Positions 1 through 13,300 of a stretch of 64,000 bases of DNA are shown piece after piece. The translations under genes and the position numbers were made by a program. Positions within the stretch are counted from its first letter, which is position 1; each line of letters opens with the position of its first letter. Source of the stretch: Crossaster papposus (lineage: Eukaryota; Echinodermata; Asteroidea; Velatida; Solasteridae); the NCBI GenBank assembly GCA_037893245.1, contig JBAIAA010000812.1, forward strand, positions 62,001 to 126,000, written 5' to 3'. The notes under the pieces are model-generated. The model did no database searches, was not told the DNA's origin, and saw nothing but the letters and a program-made list of their open reading frames with translations.

Positions 1-13
1 ACTACATATTTAA

Positions 14-56
14 GATTTGGTCTACAATCGGCATATCCCTACTACTACATATTTAA
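14..56 (+). repeat. Reference 43-bp monomer
   Basis: This is a clean consensus copy, phased to start at the G following TTAA. In order it carries GATTTGGTCTACAATCGG, then CATATCCCTACTACTACA, then TATTTAA. It has a single CpG (in ATCGG), a short CTACTACTAC trinucleotide run, and an AT-rich end. Forty-three is 1 modulo 3, so successive monomers are read in successive frames and each forward frame meets one TAA every 129 bases. Forty-three bases is about four helical turns, and four monomers make 172 bp. Confidence 0.97.
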
Positions 57-142
57 GATTTGGTCTACAATCGGCATATCCCTACTACTACATATTTAAG
101 ATGTGGTCTACAATCGGCATATCCCTACTACTACATATTTAA

Positions 143-253
143 CTCGAGGGCTTGTTCCCACATCAGGTGTTTATTTCTACTGCACACTTCTTTCCCTTTA
201 CATAATAATAAATGTGAGTTTGTTTTGTTATCAGATCAAATTGAGTTGTTTAA
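143..253 (+). repeat. 111-bp interspersed segment, reference copy (type A)
   Basis: The segment starts CTCGAGGGCTTGTTCCCACA immediately after the TTAA at 139-142 and ends GAGTTGTTTAA at 253, after which the 43-mer resumes in register with GATTTGG. Inside are a pyrimidine-rich stretch (about 174-200), an AATAAA at 207-212, a GT/T-rich stretch (213-229) and TTATCAGATC. I see no coding potential and no similarity to the 43-mer apart from the shared TTTAA at the ends. TTAA flanks both sides, and the ends are weakly inverted: AACTCGA just inside the left end, and AACTCAA on the opposite strand near the right end. It could be a short non-autonomous element, a captured unique fragment, or part of an older composite monomer. 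Type A ends GTTGTTTAA; type B ends GTTTTTTAA. Confidence 0.93.
207..231 (+). promoter_or_regulatory. Polyadenylation-like motif inside the 111-bp segment
   Basis: AATAAA at 207-212 is followed directly by a GT/T-rich run (TGTGAGTTTGTTTTGTT), the layout of a eukaryotic cleavage and polyadenylation signal. The downstream element lies closer to the hexamer than usual. The hexamer is present in every copy I looked at. Nothing in the sequence shows it is used; AT-rich DNA makes this hexamer by chance. Confidence 0.25.
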
Positions 254-3200
254 GATTTGGTCTACAATCGGCATATCCCTACTACTACATATTTAAGATT
301 TGGTCTACAATCGGCATATCCCTACTACTACATATTTAAGATTTGGTCTACAATCGGCATATCCCTACTACTACATATTTAAGATTTGGTCTACAATCGG
401 CATATCCCTACTACTACATATTTAAGATTTGGTCTACAATCGGCATATCCCTACTACTACATATTTAAGATTTGGTCTACAATCGGCATATCCCTACTAC
501 TACATATTTAAGATTTGGTCCACAATCGGCATATCCCTACTACTACATATTTAACTCGAGGGCTTGTTCCCACATCAGGTGTTTATTTCTACTGCACACT
601 TCTTTCCCTTTACATAATAATAAATGTGAGTTTGTTTTGTTATCAGATCAAATTGAGTTGTTTAAGATTTGGTCTACAATCGGCATATCCCTACTACTAC
701 ATATTTAAGATTTGGTCTACAATCGGCATATCCCTACTACTACATATTTAAGATTTGGTCTACAATCGGCATATCCCTACTACTACATATTTAAGATTTG
801 GTCTACAATCGGCATATCCCTACTACTACATATTTAAGATTTGGTCTACAATCGGCATATCCCTACTACTACATATTTAAGATTTGGTCTACAATCGGCA
901 TATCCCTACTACTACATATTTAAGATTTGGTCTACAATCGGCATATCCCTACGACTACATATTTAAGATTTGGTCTACAATCGGCATATCCCTACTACTA
1001 CATATTTAAGATTTGGTCTACAATCGGCATATCCCTACTACTACATATTTAAGATTTGGTCTACAATCGGCATATCCCTACTACTACATATTTAAGATTT
1101 GGTCTACAATCGGCATATCCCTACTACTACATATTTAAGATTTGGTCTACAATCGGCATATCCCTACTACTACATATTTAAGATTTGGTCTACAATCGGC
1201 ATATCCCTACTACTACATATTTAACTCGAGGGCTTGTTCCCACATCAGGTGTTTATTTCTACTGCACACTTCTTTCCCTTTACATAATAATAAATGTGAG
1301 TTTGTTTTGTTATCAGATCAAATTGAGTTTTTTAAGATTTGGTCTACAATCGGCATATCCCTACTACTACATATTTAAGATTTAGTCTACAATCGGCATA
1401 TCCCTACTACTACATATTTAAGATTTGGTCTACAATCGGCATATCCCTACTACTACATATTTAAGATTTGGTCTACAATCGGCATATCCCTACTACTACA
1501 TATTTAAGATTTGGTCTACAATCGGCATATCCCTACTACTACATATTTAAGATTTGGTCTACAATCGGCATATCCCTACTACTACATATTTAAGATGTGG
1601 TCTACAATCGGCATATCCCTACTACTACATATTTAACTCGAGGGCTTGTTCCCACATCAGGTGTTTATTTCTACTGCACACTTCTTTCCCTTTACATAAT
1701 AATAAATGTGAGTTTGTTTTGTTATCAGATCAAATTGAGTTGTTTAAGATTTGGTCTACAATCGGCATATCCCTACTACTACATATTTAAGATTTGGTCT
1801 ACAATCGGCATATCCCTACTACTACATATTTAAGATTTGGTCTACAATCGGCATATCCCTACTACTACATATTTAAGATTTGGTCTACAATCGGCATATC
1901 CCTACTACTACATATTTAAGATTTGGTCTACAATCGGCATATCCCTACTACTACATATTTAAGATTTGGTCTACAATCGGCATATCCCTACTACTACATA
2001 TTTAAGATTTGGTCTACAATCGGCATATCCCTACTACTACATATTTAACTCGAGAGCTTGTTCCCACATCAGGTGTTTATTTCTACTGCACACTTCTTTC
2101 CCTTTACATAATAATAAATGTGAGTTTGTTTTGTTATCAGATCAAATTGAGTTGTTTAAGATTTGGTCTACAATCGGCATATCCCTACTACTACATATTT
2201 AAGATTTGGTCTACAATCGGCATATCCCTACTACTACATATTTAAGATTTGGTCTACAATCGGCATATCCCTACTACTACATATTTAAGATTTGGTCTAC
2301 AATCGGCATATCCCTACTACTACATATTTAAGATTTGGTCTACAATCGGCATATCCCTACTACTACATATTTAAGATTTGGTCTACAATCGGCATATCCC
2401 TACTACTACATATTTAAGATTTGGTCTACAATCGGCATATCCCTACGACTACATATTTAAGATTTGGTCTACAATCGGCATATCCCTACTACTACATATT
2501 TAAGATTTGGTCTACAATCGGCATATCCCTACTACTACATATTTAAGATTTGGTCTACTATCGGCATATCCCTACTACTACATATTTAAGATTTGGTCTA
2601 CAATCGGCATATCCCTACTACTACATATTTAAGATTTGGTCTACAATCGGCATATCCCTACTACTACATATTTAAGATTTGGTCTACTATCGGCATATCC
2701 CTACTACTACATATTTAAGATTTGGTCTACAATCGGCATATCCCTACTACTACATATTTAAGATTTGGTCTACAATCGGCATATCCCTACTACTACATAT
2801 TTAAGATTTGGTCTACAATCGGCATATCCCTACTACTACATATTTAAGATTTGGTCTACAATCGGCATATCCCTACTACTACATATTTAAGATTTGGTCT
2901 ACAATCGGCATATCCCTACTACTACATATTTAAGATTTGGTCTACAATCGGCATATCCCTACTACTACATATTTAAGATTTGGTCTACAATCGGCATATC
3001 CCTACTACTACATATTTAAGATTTGGTCTACAATCGGCATATCCCTACTACTACATATTTAAGATTTGGTCTACAATCGGCATATCCCTACTACTACATA
3101 TTTAAGATTTGGTCTACAATCGGCATATCCCTACTACTACATATTTAACTCGAGGGCTTGTTCCCACATCAGGTGTTTATTTCTACTGCACACTTCTTTC

Positions 3201-3989
3201 CCTTTACATAATAATAAATGTGAGTTTGTTTTGTTATCAGATCAAATTGAGTTTTTTAAGATTTGGTCTACAATCGGCATATCCCTACTACTACATATTT
3301 AAGATTTAGTCTACAATCGGCATATCCCTACTACTACATATTTAAGATTTGGTCTACAATCGGCATATCCCTACTACTACATATTTAAGATTTGGTCTAC
3401 AATCGGCATATCCCTACTACTACATATTTAAGATTTGGTCTACAATCGGCATATCCCTACTACTACATATTTAAGATTTGGTCTACAATCGGCATATCCC
3501 TACTACTACATATTTAAGATTTGGTCTACAATCGGCATATCCCTACTACTACATATTTAAGATTTGGTCTACAATCGGCATATCCCTACTACTACATATT
3601 TAAGATTTGGTCTACAATCGGCATATCCCTACTACTACATATTTAAGATTTGGTCTACAATCGGCATATCTCTACTACTACATATTTAAGATTTGGTCTA
3701 CAATCGGCATATCCCTACTACTACATATTTAAGATTTGGTCTACAATCGGCATATCCCTACTACTACATATTTAAGATTTGGTCTACAATCGGCATATCC
3801 CTACTACTACATATTTAAGATGTGGTCTACAATCGGCATATCCCTACTACTACATATTTAACTCGAGGGCTTGTTCCCACATCAGGTGTTTATTTCTACT
3901 GCACACTTCTTTCCCTTTACATAATAATAAATGTGAGTTTGTTTTGTTATCAGATCAAATTGAGTTGTTTAAGATTTGGTCTACAATCG

Positions 3990-6900
3990 GCATATCCCTA
4001 CTACTACATATTTAAGATTTGGTCTACAATCGGCATATCCCTACTACTACATATTTAAGATTTGGTCTACAATCGGCATATCCCTACTACTACATATTTA
4101 AGATTTGGTCTACAATCGGCATATCCCTACTACTACATATTTAAGATTTGGTCTACAATCGGCATATCCCTACTACTACATATTTAAGATTTGGTCTACA
4201 ATCGGCATATACCTACTACTACATATTTAAGATTTGGTCTACAATCGGCATATCCCTACTACTACATATTTAAGATTTGGTCTACAATCGGCATATCCCT
4301 ACTACTACATATTTAAGATTTGGTCTACAATCGGCATATCCCTACTACTACATATTTAAGATTTGGTCTACAACGGCATATCCCTACTACTACATATTTA
4401 AGATTTGGTCTACAATCGGCATATCCCTACTACTACATATTTAAGATTTGGTCTACAATCGGCATATCCCTACTACTACATATTTAAGATTTGGTCTACA
4501 ATCGGCATATCCCTACTACTACATATTTAAGATTTGGTCTACAATCGGCATATCCCTACTACTACATATTTAAGATGTGGTCTACAATCGGCATATCCCT
4601 ACTACTACATATTTAACTCGAGGGCTTGTTCCCACATCAGGTGTTTATTTCTACTGCACACTTCTTTCCCTTTACATAATAATAAATGTGAGTTTGTTTT
4701 GTTATCAGATCAAATTGAGTTGTTTAAGATTTGGTCTACAATCGGCATATCCCTACTACTACATATTTAAGATTTGGTCTACAATCGGCATATCCCTACT
4801 ACTACATATTTAAGATTTGGTCTACAATCGGCATATCCCTACTACTACATATTTAAGATTTGGTCTACAATCGGCATATCCCTACTACTACATATTTAAG
4901 ATTTGGTCTACAATCGGCATATCCCTACTACTACATATTTAAGATTTGGTCTACAATCGGCATATCCCTACTACTACATATTTAAGAATTGGTCTACAAT
5001 CGGCATATCCCTACGACTACATATTTAAGATTTGGTCTACAATCGGCATATCCCTACTACTACATATTTAAGATTTGGTCTACAATCGGCATATCCCTAC
5101 TACTACATATTTAAGATTTGGTCTACTATCGGCATATCCCTACTACTACATATTTAAGATTTGGTCTACAATCGGCATATCCCTACTACTACATATTTAA
5201 GATTTGGTCTACAATCGGCATATCCCTACTACTACATATTTAAGATTTGGTCTACAATCGGCATATCCCTACTACTACATATTTAAGATTTGGTCTACAA
5301 TCGGCATATCCCTACTACTACATATTTAAGATTTGGTCTACAATCGGCATATCCCTACTACTACATATTTAAGATTTGGTCTACAATCGGCATATCCCTA
5401 CTACTACATATTTAAGATTTGGTCTACAATCGGCATATCCCTACTACTACATATTTAAGATTTGGTCTACAATCGGCATATCCCTACTACTACATATTTA
5501 ACTCGAGGGCTTGTTCCCACATCAGGTGTTTATTTCTACTGCACACTTCTTTCCCTTTACATAATAATAAATGTGAGTTTGTTTTGTTATCAGATCAAAT
5601 TGAGTTTTTTAAGATTTGGTCTACAATCGGCATATCCCTACTACTACATATTTAAGATTTGGTCTACAATCGGCATATCCCTACTACTACATATTTAAGA
5701 TTTGGTCTACAATCGGCATATCCCTACTACTACATATTTAAGATTTGGTCTACAATCGGCATATACCTACTACTACATATTTAAGATTTGGTCTACAATC
5801 GGCATATCCCTACTACTACATATTTAAGATTTGGTCTACAATCGGCATATCCCTACTACTACATATTTAAGATTTGGTCTACAATCGGCATATCCCTACT
5901 ACTACATATTTAAGATTTGGTCTACAACGGCATATCCCTACTACTACATATTTAAGATTTGGTCTACAATCGGCATATCCCTACTACTACATATTTAAGA
6001 TTTGGTCTACAATCGGCATATCCCTACTACTACATATTTAAGATTTGGTCTACAATCGGCATATCCCTACTACTACATATTTAAGATTTGGTCTACAATC
6101 GGCATATCCCTACTACTACATATTTAAGATGTGGTCTACAATCGGCATATCCCTACTACTACATATTTAACTCGAGGGCTTGTTCCCACATCAGGTGTTT
6201 ATTTCTACTGCACACTTCTTTCCCTTTACATAATAATAAATGTGAGTTTGTTTTGTTATCAGATCAAATTGAGTTGTTTAAGATTTGGTCTACAATCGGC
6301 ATATCCCTACTACTACATATTTAAGATTTGGTCTACAATCGGCATATCCCTACTACTACATATTTAAGATTTGGTCTACAATCGGCATATCCCTACTACT
6401 ACATATTTAAGATTTGGTCTACAATCGGCATATCCCTACTACTACATATTTAAGATTTGGTCTACAATCGGCATATCCCTACTACTACATATTTAAGATT
6501 TGGTCTACAATCGGCATATCCCTACTACTACATATTTAAGAATTGGTCTACAATCGGCATATCCCTACGACTACATATTTAAGATTTGGTCTACAATCGG
6601 CATATCCCTACTACTACATATTTAAGATTTGGTCTACAATCGGCATATCCCTACTACTACATATTTAAGATTTGGTCTACTATCGGCATATCCCTACTAC
6701 TACATATTTAAGATTTGGTCTACAATCGGCATATCCCTACTACTACATATTTAAGATTTGGTCTACAATCGGCATATCCCTACTACTACATATTTAAGAT
6801 TTGGTCTACAATCGGCATATCCCTACTACTACATATTTAAGATTTGGTCTACAATCGGCATATCCCTACTACTACATATTTAAGATTTGGTCTACAATCG

Positions 6901-7200
6901 GCATATCCCTACTACTACATATTTAAGATTTGGTCTACAATCGGCATATCCCTACTACTACATATTTAAGATTTGGTCTACAATCGGCATATCCCTACTA
7001 CTACATATTTAAGATTTGGTCTACAATCGGCATATCCCTACTACTACATATTTAACTCGAGGGCTTGTTCCCACATCAGGTGTTTATTTCTACTGCACAC
7101 TTCTTTCCCTTTACATAATAATAAATGTGAGTTTGTTTTGTTATCAGATCAAATTGAGTTTTTTAAGATTTGGTCTACAATCGGCATATCCCTACTACTA
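3990..7200 (+). repeat. 1,554-bp higher-order repeat, two tandem copies
   Basis: Inserts 4617(A) and 5502(B) recur at 6171(A) and 7056(B), exactly 1,554 bp on. Rare variants recur at the same offset: CATATACC at 4211 and 5765, a one-base deletion giving ACAACGG at 4371 and 5925, GAATTGG at 4987 and 6541. The copies part on the left between about 3972 and 4211. On the right they part just after the B insert, where the second copy has GATTTAGTC near 7213 and the first keeps GATTTGGTC near 5659. Each copy has an A insert, 18 monomers, then a B insert. Confidence 0.92.
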
Positions 7201-7299
7201 CATATTTAAGATTTAGTCTACAATCGGCATATCCCTACTACTACATATTTAAGATTTGGTCTACAATCGGCATATCCCTACTACTACATATTTAAGATT

Positions 7300-10200
7300 T
7301 GGTCTACAATCGGCATATCCCTACTACTACATATTTAAGATTTGGTCTACAATCGGCATATCCCTACTACTACATATTTAAGATTTGGTCTACAATCGGC
7401 ATATCCCTACTACTACATATTTAAGATGTGGTCTACAATCGGCATATCCCTACTACTACATATTTAACTCGAGGGCTTGTTCCCACATCAGGTGTTTATT
7501 TCTACTGCACACTTCTTTCCCTTTACATAATAATAAATGTGAGTTTGTTTTGTTATCAGATCAAATTGAGTTGTTTAAGATTTGGTCTACAATCGGCATA
7601 TCCCTACTACTACATATTTAAGATTTGGTCTACAATCGGCATATCCCTACTACTACATATTTAAGATTTGGTCTACAATCGGCATATCCCTACTACTACA
7701 TATTTAAGATTTGGTCTACAATCGGCATATCCCTACTACTACATATTTAAGATTTGGTCTACAATCGGCATATCCCTACTACTACATATTTAAGATTTGG
7801 TCTACAATCGGCATATCCCTACTACTACATATTTAAGATTTGGTCCACAATCGGCATATCCCTACTACTACATATTTAACTCGAGGGCTTGTTCCCACAT
7901 CAGGTGTTTATTTCTACTGCACACTTCTTTCCCTTTACATAATAATAAATGTGAGTTTGTTTTGTTATCAGATCAAATTGAGTTGTTTAAGATTTGGTCT
8001 ACAATCGGCATATCCCTACTACTACATATTTAAGATTTGGTCTACAATCGGCATATCCCTACTACTACATATTTAAGATTTGGTCTACAATCGGCATATC
8101 CCTACTACTACATATTTAAGATTTGGTCTACAATCGGCATATCCCTACTACTACATATTTAAGATTTGGTCTACAATCGGCATATCCCTACTACTACATA
8201 TTTAAGATTTGGTCTACAATCGGCATATCCCTACTACTACATATTTAAGATTTGGTCTACAATCGGCATATCCCTACGACTACATATTTAAGATTTGGTC
8301 TACAATCGGCATATCCCTACTACTACATATTTAAGATTTGGTCTACAATCGGCATATCCCTACTACTACATATTTAAGATTTGGTCTACAATCGGCATAT
8401 CCCTACTACTACATATTTAAGATTTGGTCTACAATCGGCATATCCCTACTACTACATATTTAAGATTTGGTCTACAATCGGCATATCCCTACTACTACAT
8501 ATTTAAGATTTGGTCTACAATCGGCATATCCCTACTACTACATATTTAACTCGAGGGCTTGTTCCCACATCAGGTGTTTATTTCTACTGCACACTTCTTT
8601 CCCTTTACATAATAATAAATGTGAGTTTGTTTTGTTATCAGATCAAATTGAGTTGTTTAAGATTTGGTCTACAATCGGCATATCCCTACTACTACATATT
8701 TAAGATTTGGTCTACAATCGGCATATCCCTACTACTACATATTTAAGATTTGGTCTACAATCGGCATATCCCTACTACTACATATTTAAGATTTGGTCTA
8801 CAATCGGCATATCCCTACTACTACATATTTAAGATTTGGTCTACAATCGGCATATCCCTACTACTACATATTTAAGATTTGGTCTACAATCGGCATATCC
8901 CTACTACTACATATTTAAGATTTGGTCTACAATCGGCATATCCCTACTACTACATATTTAACTCGAGAGCTTGTTCCCACATCAGGTGTTTATTTCTACT
9001 GCACACTTCTTTCCCTTTACATAATAATAAATGTGAGTTTGTTTTGTTATCAGATCAAATTGAGTTGTTTAAGATTTGGTCTACAATCGGCATATCCCTA
9101 CTACTACATATTTAAGATTTGGTCTACAATCGGCATATCCCTACTACTACATATTTAAGATTTGGTCTACAATCGGCATATCCCTACTACTACATATTTA
9201 AGATTTGGTCTACAATCGGCATATCCCTACTACTACATATTTAAGATTTGGTCTACAATCGGCATATCCCTACTACTACATATTTAAGATTTGGTCTACA
9301 ATCGGCATATCCCTACTACTACATATTTAAGATTTGGTCTACAATCGGCATATCCCTACGACTACATATTTAAGATTTGGTCTACAATCGGCATATCCCT
9401 ACTACTACATATTTAAGATTTGGTCTACAATCGGCATATCCCTACTACTACATATTTAAGATTTGGTCTACTATCGGCATATCCCTACTACTACATATTT
9501 AAGATTTGGTCTACAATCGGCATATCCCTACTACTACATATTTAAGATTTGGTCTACAATCGGCATATCCCTACTACTACATATTTAAGATTTGGTCTAC
9601 TATCGGCATATCCCTACTACTACATATTTAAGATTTGGTCTACAATCGGCATATCCCTACTACTACATATTTAAGATTTGGTCTACAATCGGCATATCCC
9701 TACTACTACATATTTAAGATTTGGTCTACAATCGGCATATCCCTACTACTACATATTTAAGATTTGGTCTACAATCGGCATATCCCTACTACTACATATT
9801 TAAGATTTGGTCTACAATCGGCATAACCCTACTACTACATATTTAAGATTTGGTCTACAATCGGCATATCCCTACTACTACATATTTAAGATTTGGTCTA
9901 CAATCGGCATATCCCTACTACTACATATTTAAGATTTGGTCTACAATCGGCATATCCCTACTACTACATATTTAAGATTTGGTCTACAATCGGCATATCC
10001 CTACTACTACATATTTAAGATTTGGTCTACAATCGGCATATCCCTACTACTACATATTTAACTCGAGGGCTTGTTCCCACATCAGGTGTTTATTTCTACT
10101 GCACACTTCTTTCCCTTTACATAATAATAAATGTGAGTTTGTTTTGTTATCAGATCAAATTGAGTTTTTTAAGATTTGGTCTATAATCGGCATATCCCTA

Positions 10201-10300
10201 CTACTACATATTTAAGATTTAGTCTACAATCGGCATATCCCTACTACTACATATTTAAGATTTGGTCTACAATCGGCATATCCCTACTACTACATATTTA
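7300..10300 (+). repeat. Second copy of block 1 (offsets 7,325 and 6,913)
   Basis: Inserts 7468, 7880 and 8550 match 143, 555 and 1225 at an offset of 7,325. Inserts 8962 and 10062 match 2049 and 3149 at 6,913. CTACGAC at 953 pairs with 8278, and at 2447 with 9360; CTACTATCGG at 2559 and 2688 pairs with 9472 and 9601. The 412-bp change in offset is the loss of one insert plus seven monomers, and falls at insert 8550. Private changes in this copy are CATAACCC near 9826 and CTATAATCGG at 10183-10190. GAGAGC is shared by inserts 2049 and 8962. Confidence 0.92.
8550..8660 (+). repeat. Hybrid 111-bp insert at a 412-bp deletion junction
   Basis: The left flank matches insert 1225: 13 monomers since the previous insert and a plain GATTTGG monomer before it. 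The insert ends GTTGTTTAA (type A), and its right flank lacks the GATTTAGTC variant, as at insert 1637. It therefore looks like the left part of a 1225-like insert joined to the right part of a 1637-like insert, with the intervening 412 bp lost. The breakpoint cannot be placed more finely because the two types are identical for most of their length. Confidence 0.75.
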
Positions 10301-13300
10301 AGATTTGGTCTACAATCGGCATATCCCTACTACTACATATTTAAGATTTGGTCTACAATCGGCATATCCCTACTACTACATATTTAAGATTTGGTCTACA
10401 ATCGGCATATCCCTACTACTACATATTTAAGATGTGGTCTACAATCGGCATATCCCTACTACTACATATTTAACTCGAGGGCTTGTTCCCACATCAGGTG
10501 TTTATTTCTACTGCACACTTCTTTCCCTTTACATAATAATAAATGTGAGTTTGTTTTGTTATCAGATCAAATTGAGTTGTTTAAGATTTGGTCTACAATC
10601 GGCATATCCCTACTACTACATATTTAAGATTTGGTCTACAATCGGCATATCCCTACTACTACATATTTAAGATTTGGTCTACAATCGGCATATCCCTACT
10701 ACTACATATTTAAGATTTGGTCTACAATCGGCATATCCCTACTACTACATATTTAAGATTTGGTCTACAATCGGCATATCCCTACTACTACATATTTAAG
10801 ATTTGGTCTACAATCGGCATATCCCTACTACTACATATTTAAGATTTGGTCTACAATCGGCATATCCCTACGACTACATATTTAAGATTTGGTCTACAAT
10901 CGGCATATCCCTACTACTACATATTTAAGATTTGGTCTACAATCGGCATATCCCTACTACTACATATTTAAGATTTGGTCTACTATCGGCATATCCCTAC
11001 TACTACATATTTAAGATTTGGTCTACAATCGGCATATCCCTACTACTACATATTTAAGATTTGGTCTACAATCGGCATATCCCTACTACTACATATTTAA
11101 GATTTGGTCTACAATCGGCATATCCCTACTACTACATATTTAAGATTTGGTCTACAATCGGCATATCCCTACTACTACATATTTAAGATTTGGTCTACAA
11201 TCGGCATATCCCTACTACTACATATTTAAGATTTGGTCTACAATCGGCATATCCCTACTACTACATATTTAAGATTTGGTCTACAATCGGCATATCCCTA
11301 CTACTACATATTTAAGATTTGGTCTACAATCGGCATATCCCTACTACTACATATTTAAGATTTGGTCTACAATCGGCATATCCCTACTACTACATATTTA
11401 ACTCGAGGGCTTGTTTCCACATCAGGTGTTTATTTCTACTGCACACTTCTTTCCCTTTACATAATAATAAATGTGAGTTTGTTTTGTTATCAGATCAAAT
11501 TGAGTTTTTTAAGATTTGGTCTACAATCGGCATATCCCTACTACTACATATTTAAGATTTAGTCTACAATCGGCATATCCCTACTACTACATATTTAAGA
11601 TTTGGTCTACAATCGGCATATCCCTACTACTACATATTTAAGATTTGGTCTACAATCGGCATATCCCTACTACTACATATTTAAGATTTGGTCTACAATC
11701 GGCATATCCCTACTACTACATATTTAAGATTTGGTCTACAATCGGCATATCCCTACTACTACATATTTAAGATTTGGTCTACAATCGGCATATCCCTACT
11801 ACTACATATTTAAGATTTGGTCTACAATCGGCATATCCCTACTACTACATATTTAAGATGTGGTCTACAATCGGCATATCCCTACTACTACATATTTAAC
11901 TCGAGGGCTTGTTCCCACATCAGGTGTTTATTTCTACTGCACACTTCTTTCCCTTTACATAATAATAAATGTGAGTTTGTTTTGTTATCAGATCAAATTG
12001 AGTTGTTTAAGATTTGGTCTACAATCGGCATATCCCTACTACTACATATTTAAGATTTGGTCTACAATCGGCATATCCCTACTACTACATATTTAAGATT
12101 TGGTCTACAATCGGCATATCCCTACTACTACATATTTAAGATTTGGTCTACAATCGGCATATCCCTACTACTACATATTTAAGATTTGGTCTACAATCGG
12201 CATATCCCTACTACTACATATTTAAGATTTGGTCTACAATCGGCATATCCCTACTACTACATATTTAAGATTTGGTCTACAATCGGCATATCCCTACGAC
12301 TACATATTTAAGATTTGGTCTACAATCGGCATATCCCTACTACTACATATTTAAGATTTGGTCTACAATCGGCATATCCCTACTACTACATATTTAAGAT
12401 TTGGTCTACTATCGGCATATCCCTACTACTACATATTTAAGATTTGGTCTACAATCGGCATATCCCTACTACTACATATTTAAGATTTGGTCTACAATCG
12501 GCATATCCCTACTACTACATATTTAAGATTTGGTCTACAATCGGCATATCCCTACTACTACATATTTAAGATTTGGTCTACAATCGGCATATCCCTACTA
12601 CTACATATTTAAGATTTGGTCTACAATCGGCATATCCCTACTACTACATATTTAAGATTTGGTCTACAATCGGCATATCCCTACTACTACATATTTAAGA
12701 TTTGGTCTACAATCGGCATATCCCTACTACTACATATTTAAGATTTGGTCTACAATCGGCATATCCCTACTACTACATATTTAAGATTTGGTCTACAATC
12801 GGCATATCCCTACTACTACATATTTAAGATTTGGTCTACAATCGGCATATCCCTACTACTACATATTTAACTCGAGGGCTTGTTTCCACATCAGGTGTTT
12901 ATTTCTACTGCACACTTCTTTCCCTTTACATAATAATAAATGTGAGTTTGTTTTGTTATCAGATCAAATTGAGTTTTTTAAGATTTGGTCTACAATCGGC
13001 ATATCCCTACTACTACATATTTAAGATTTAGTCTACAATCGGCATATCCCTACTACTACATATTTAAGATTTGGTCTACAATCGGCATATCCCTACTACT
13101 ACATATTTAAGATTTGGTCTACAATCGGCATATCCCTACTACTACATATTTAAGATTTGGTCTACAATCGGCATATCCCTACTACTACATATTTAAGATT
13201 TGGTCTACAATCGGCATATCCCTACTACTACATATTTAAGATTTGGTCTACAATCGGCATATCCCTACTACTACATATTTAAGATTTGGTCTACAATCGG

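Larger units (their letters stand above)
1..3972 (+). repeat. Array block 1: sparse inserts, mixed types A and B
   Basis: Inserts start at 143(A), 555(A), 1225(B), 1637(A), 2049(A), 3149(B) and 3862(A), separated by 7, 13, 7, 7, 23 and 14 monomers. Marker variants include GATGTGG in the monomer just before inserts 143, 1637 and 3862; GGTCCAC before 555; CTACGAC at 953 and 2447; and CTACTATCGG at 2559 and 2688. Insert 2049 reads CTCGAGAGC instead of CTCGAGGGC. The second monomer after each B insert reads GATTTAGTC. A second copy of most of this block lies at 7.3-10.3 kb. There are no genes. Confidence 0.93.

Noticed and set aside
14..56. CENP-B box or other known centromere protein motif in the monomer
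   Set aside because: No match to the core TTCG....A..CGGG pattern can be made in the 43-mer or the 111-bp segment.
143..253. tRNA or other small RNA gene as origin of the 111-bp segment (as in SINEs)
   Set aside because: I see no A-box or B-box pattern, no cloverleaf-like stems and no terminal A or T tail beyond the closing TTAA. RNA polymerase III origin is unsupported.
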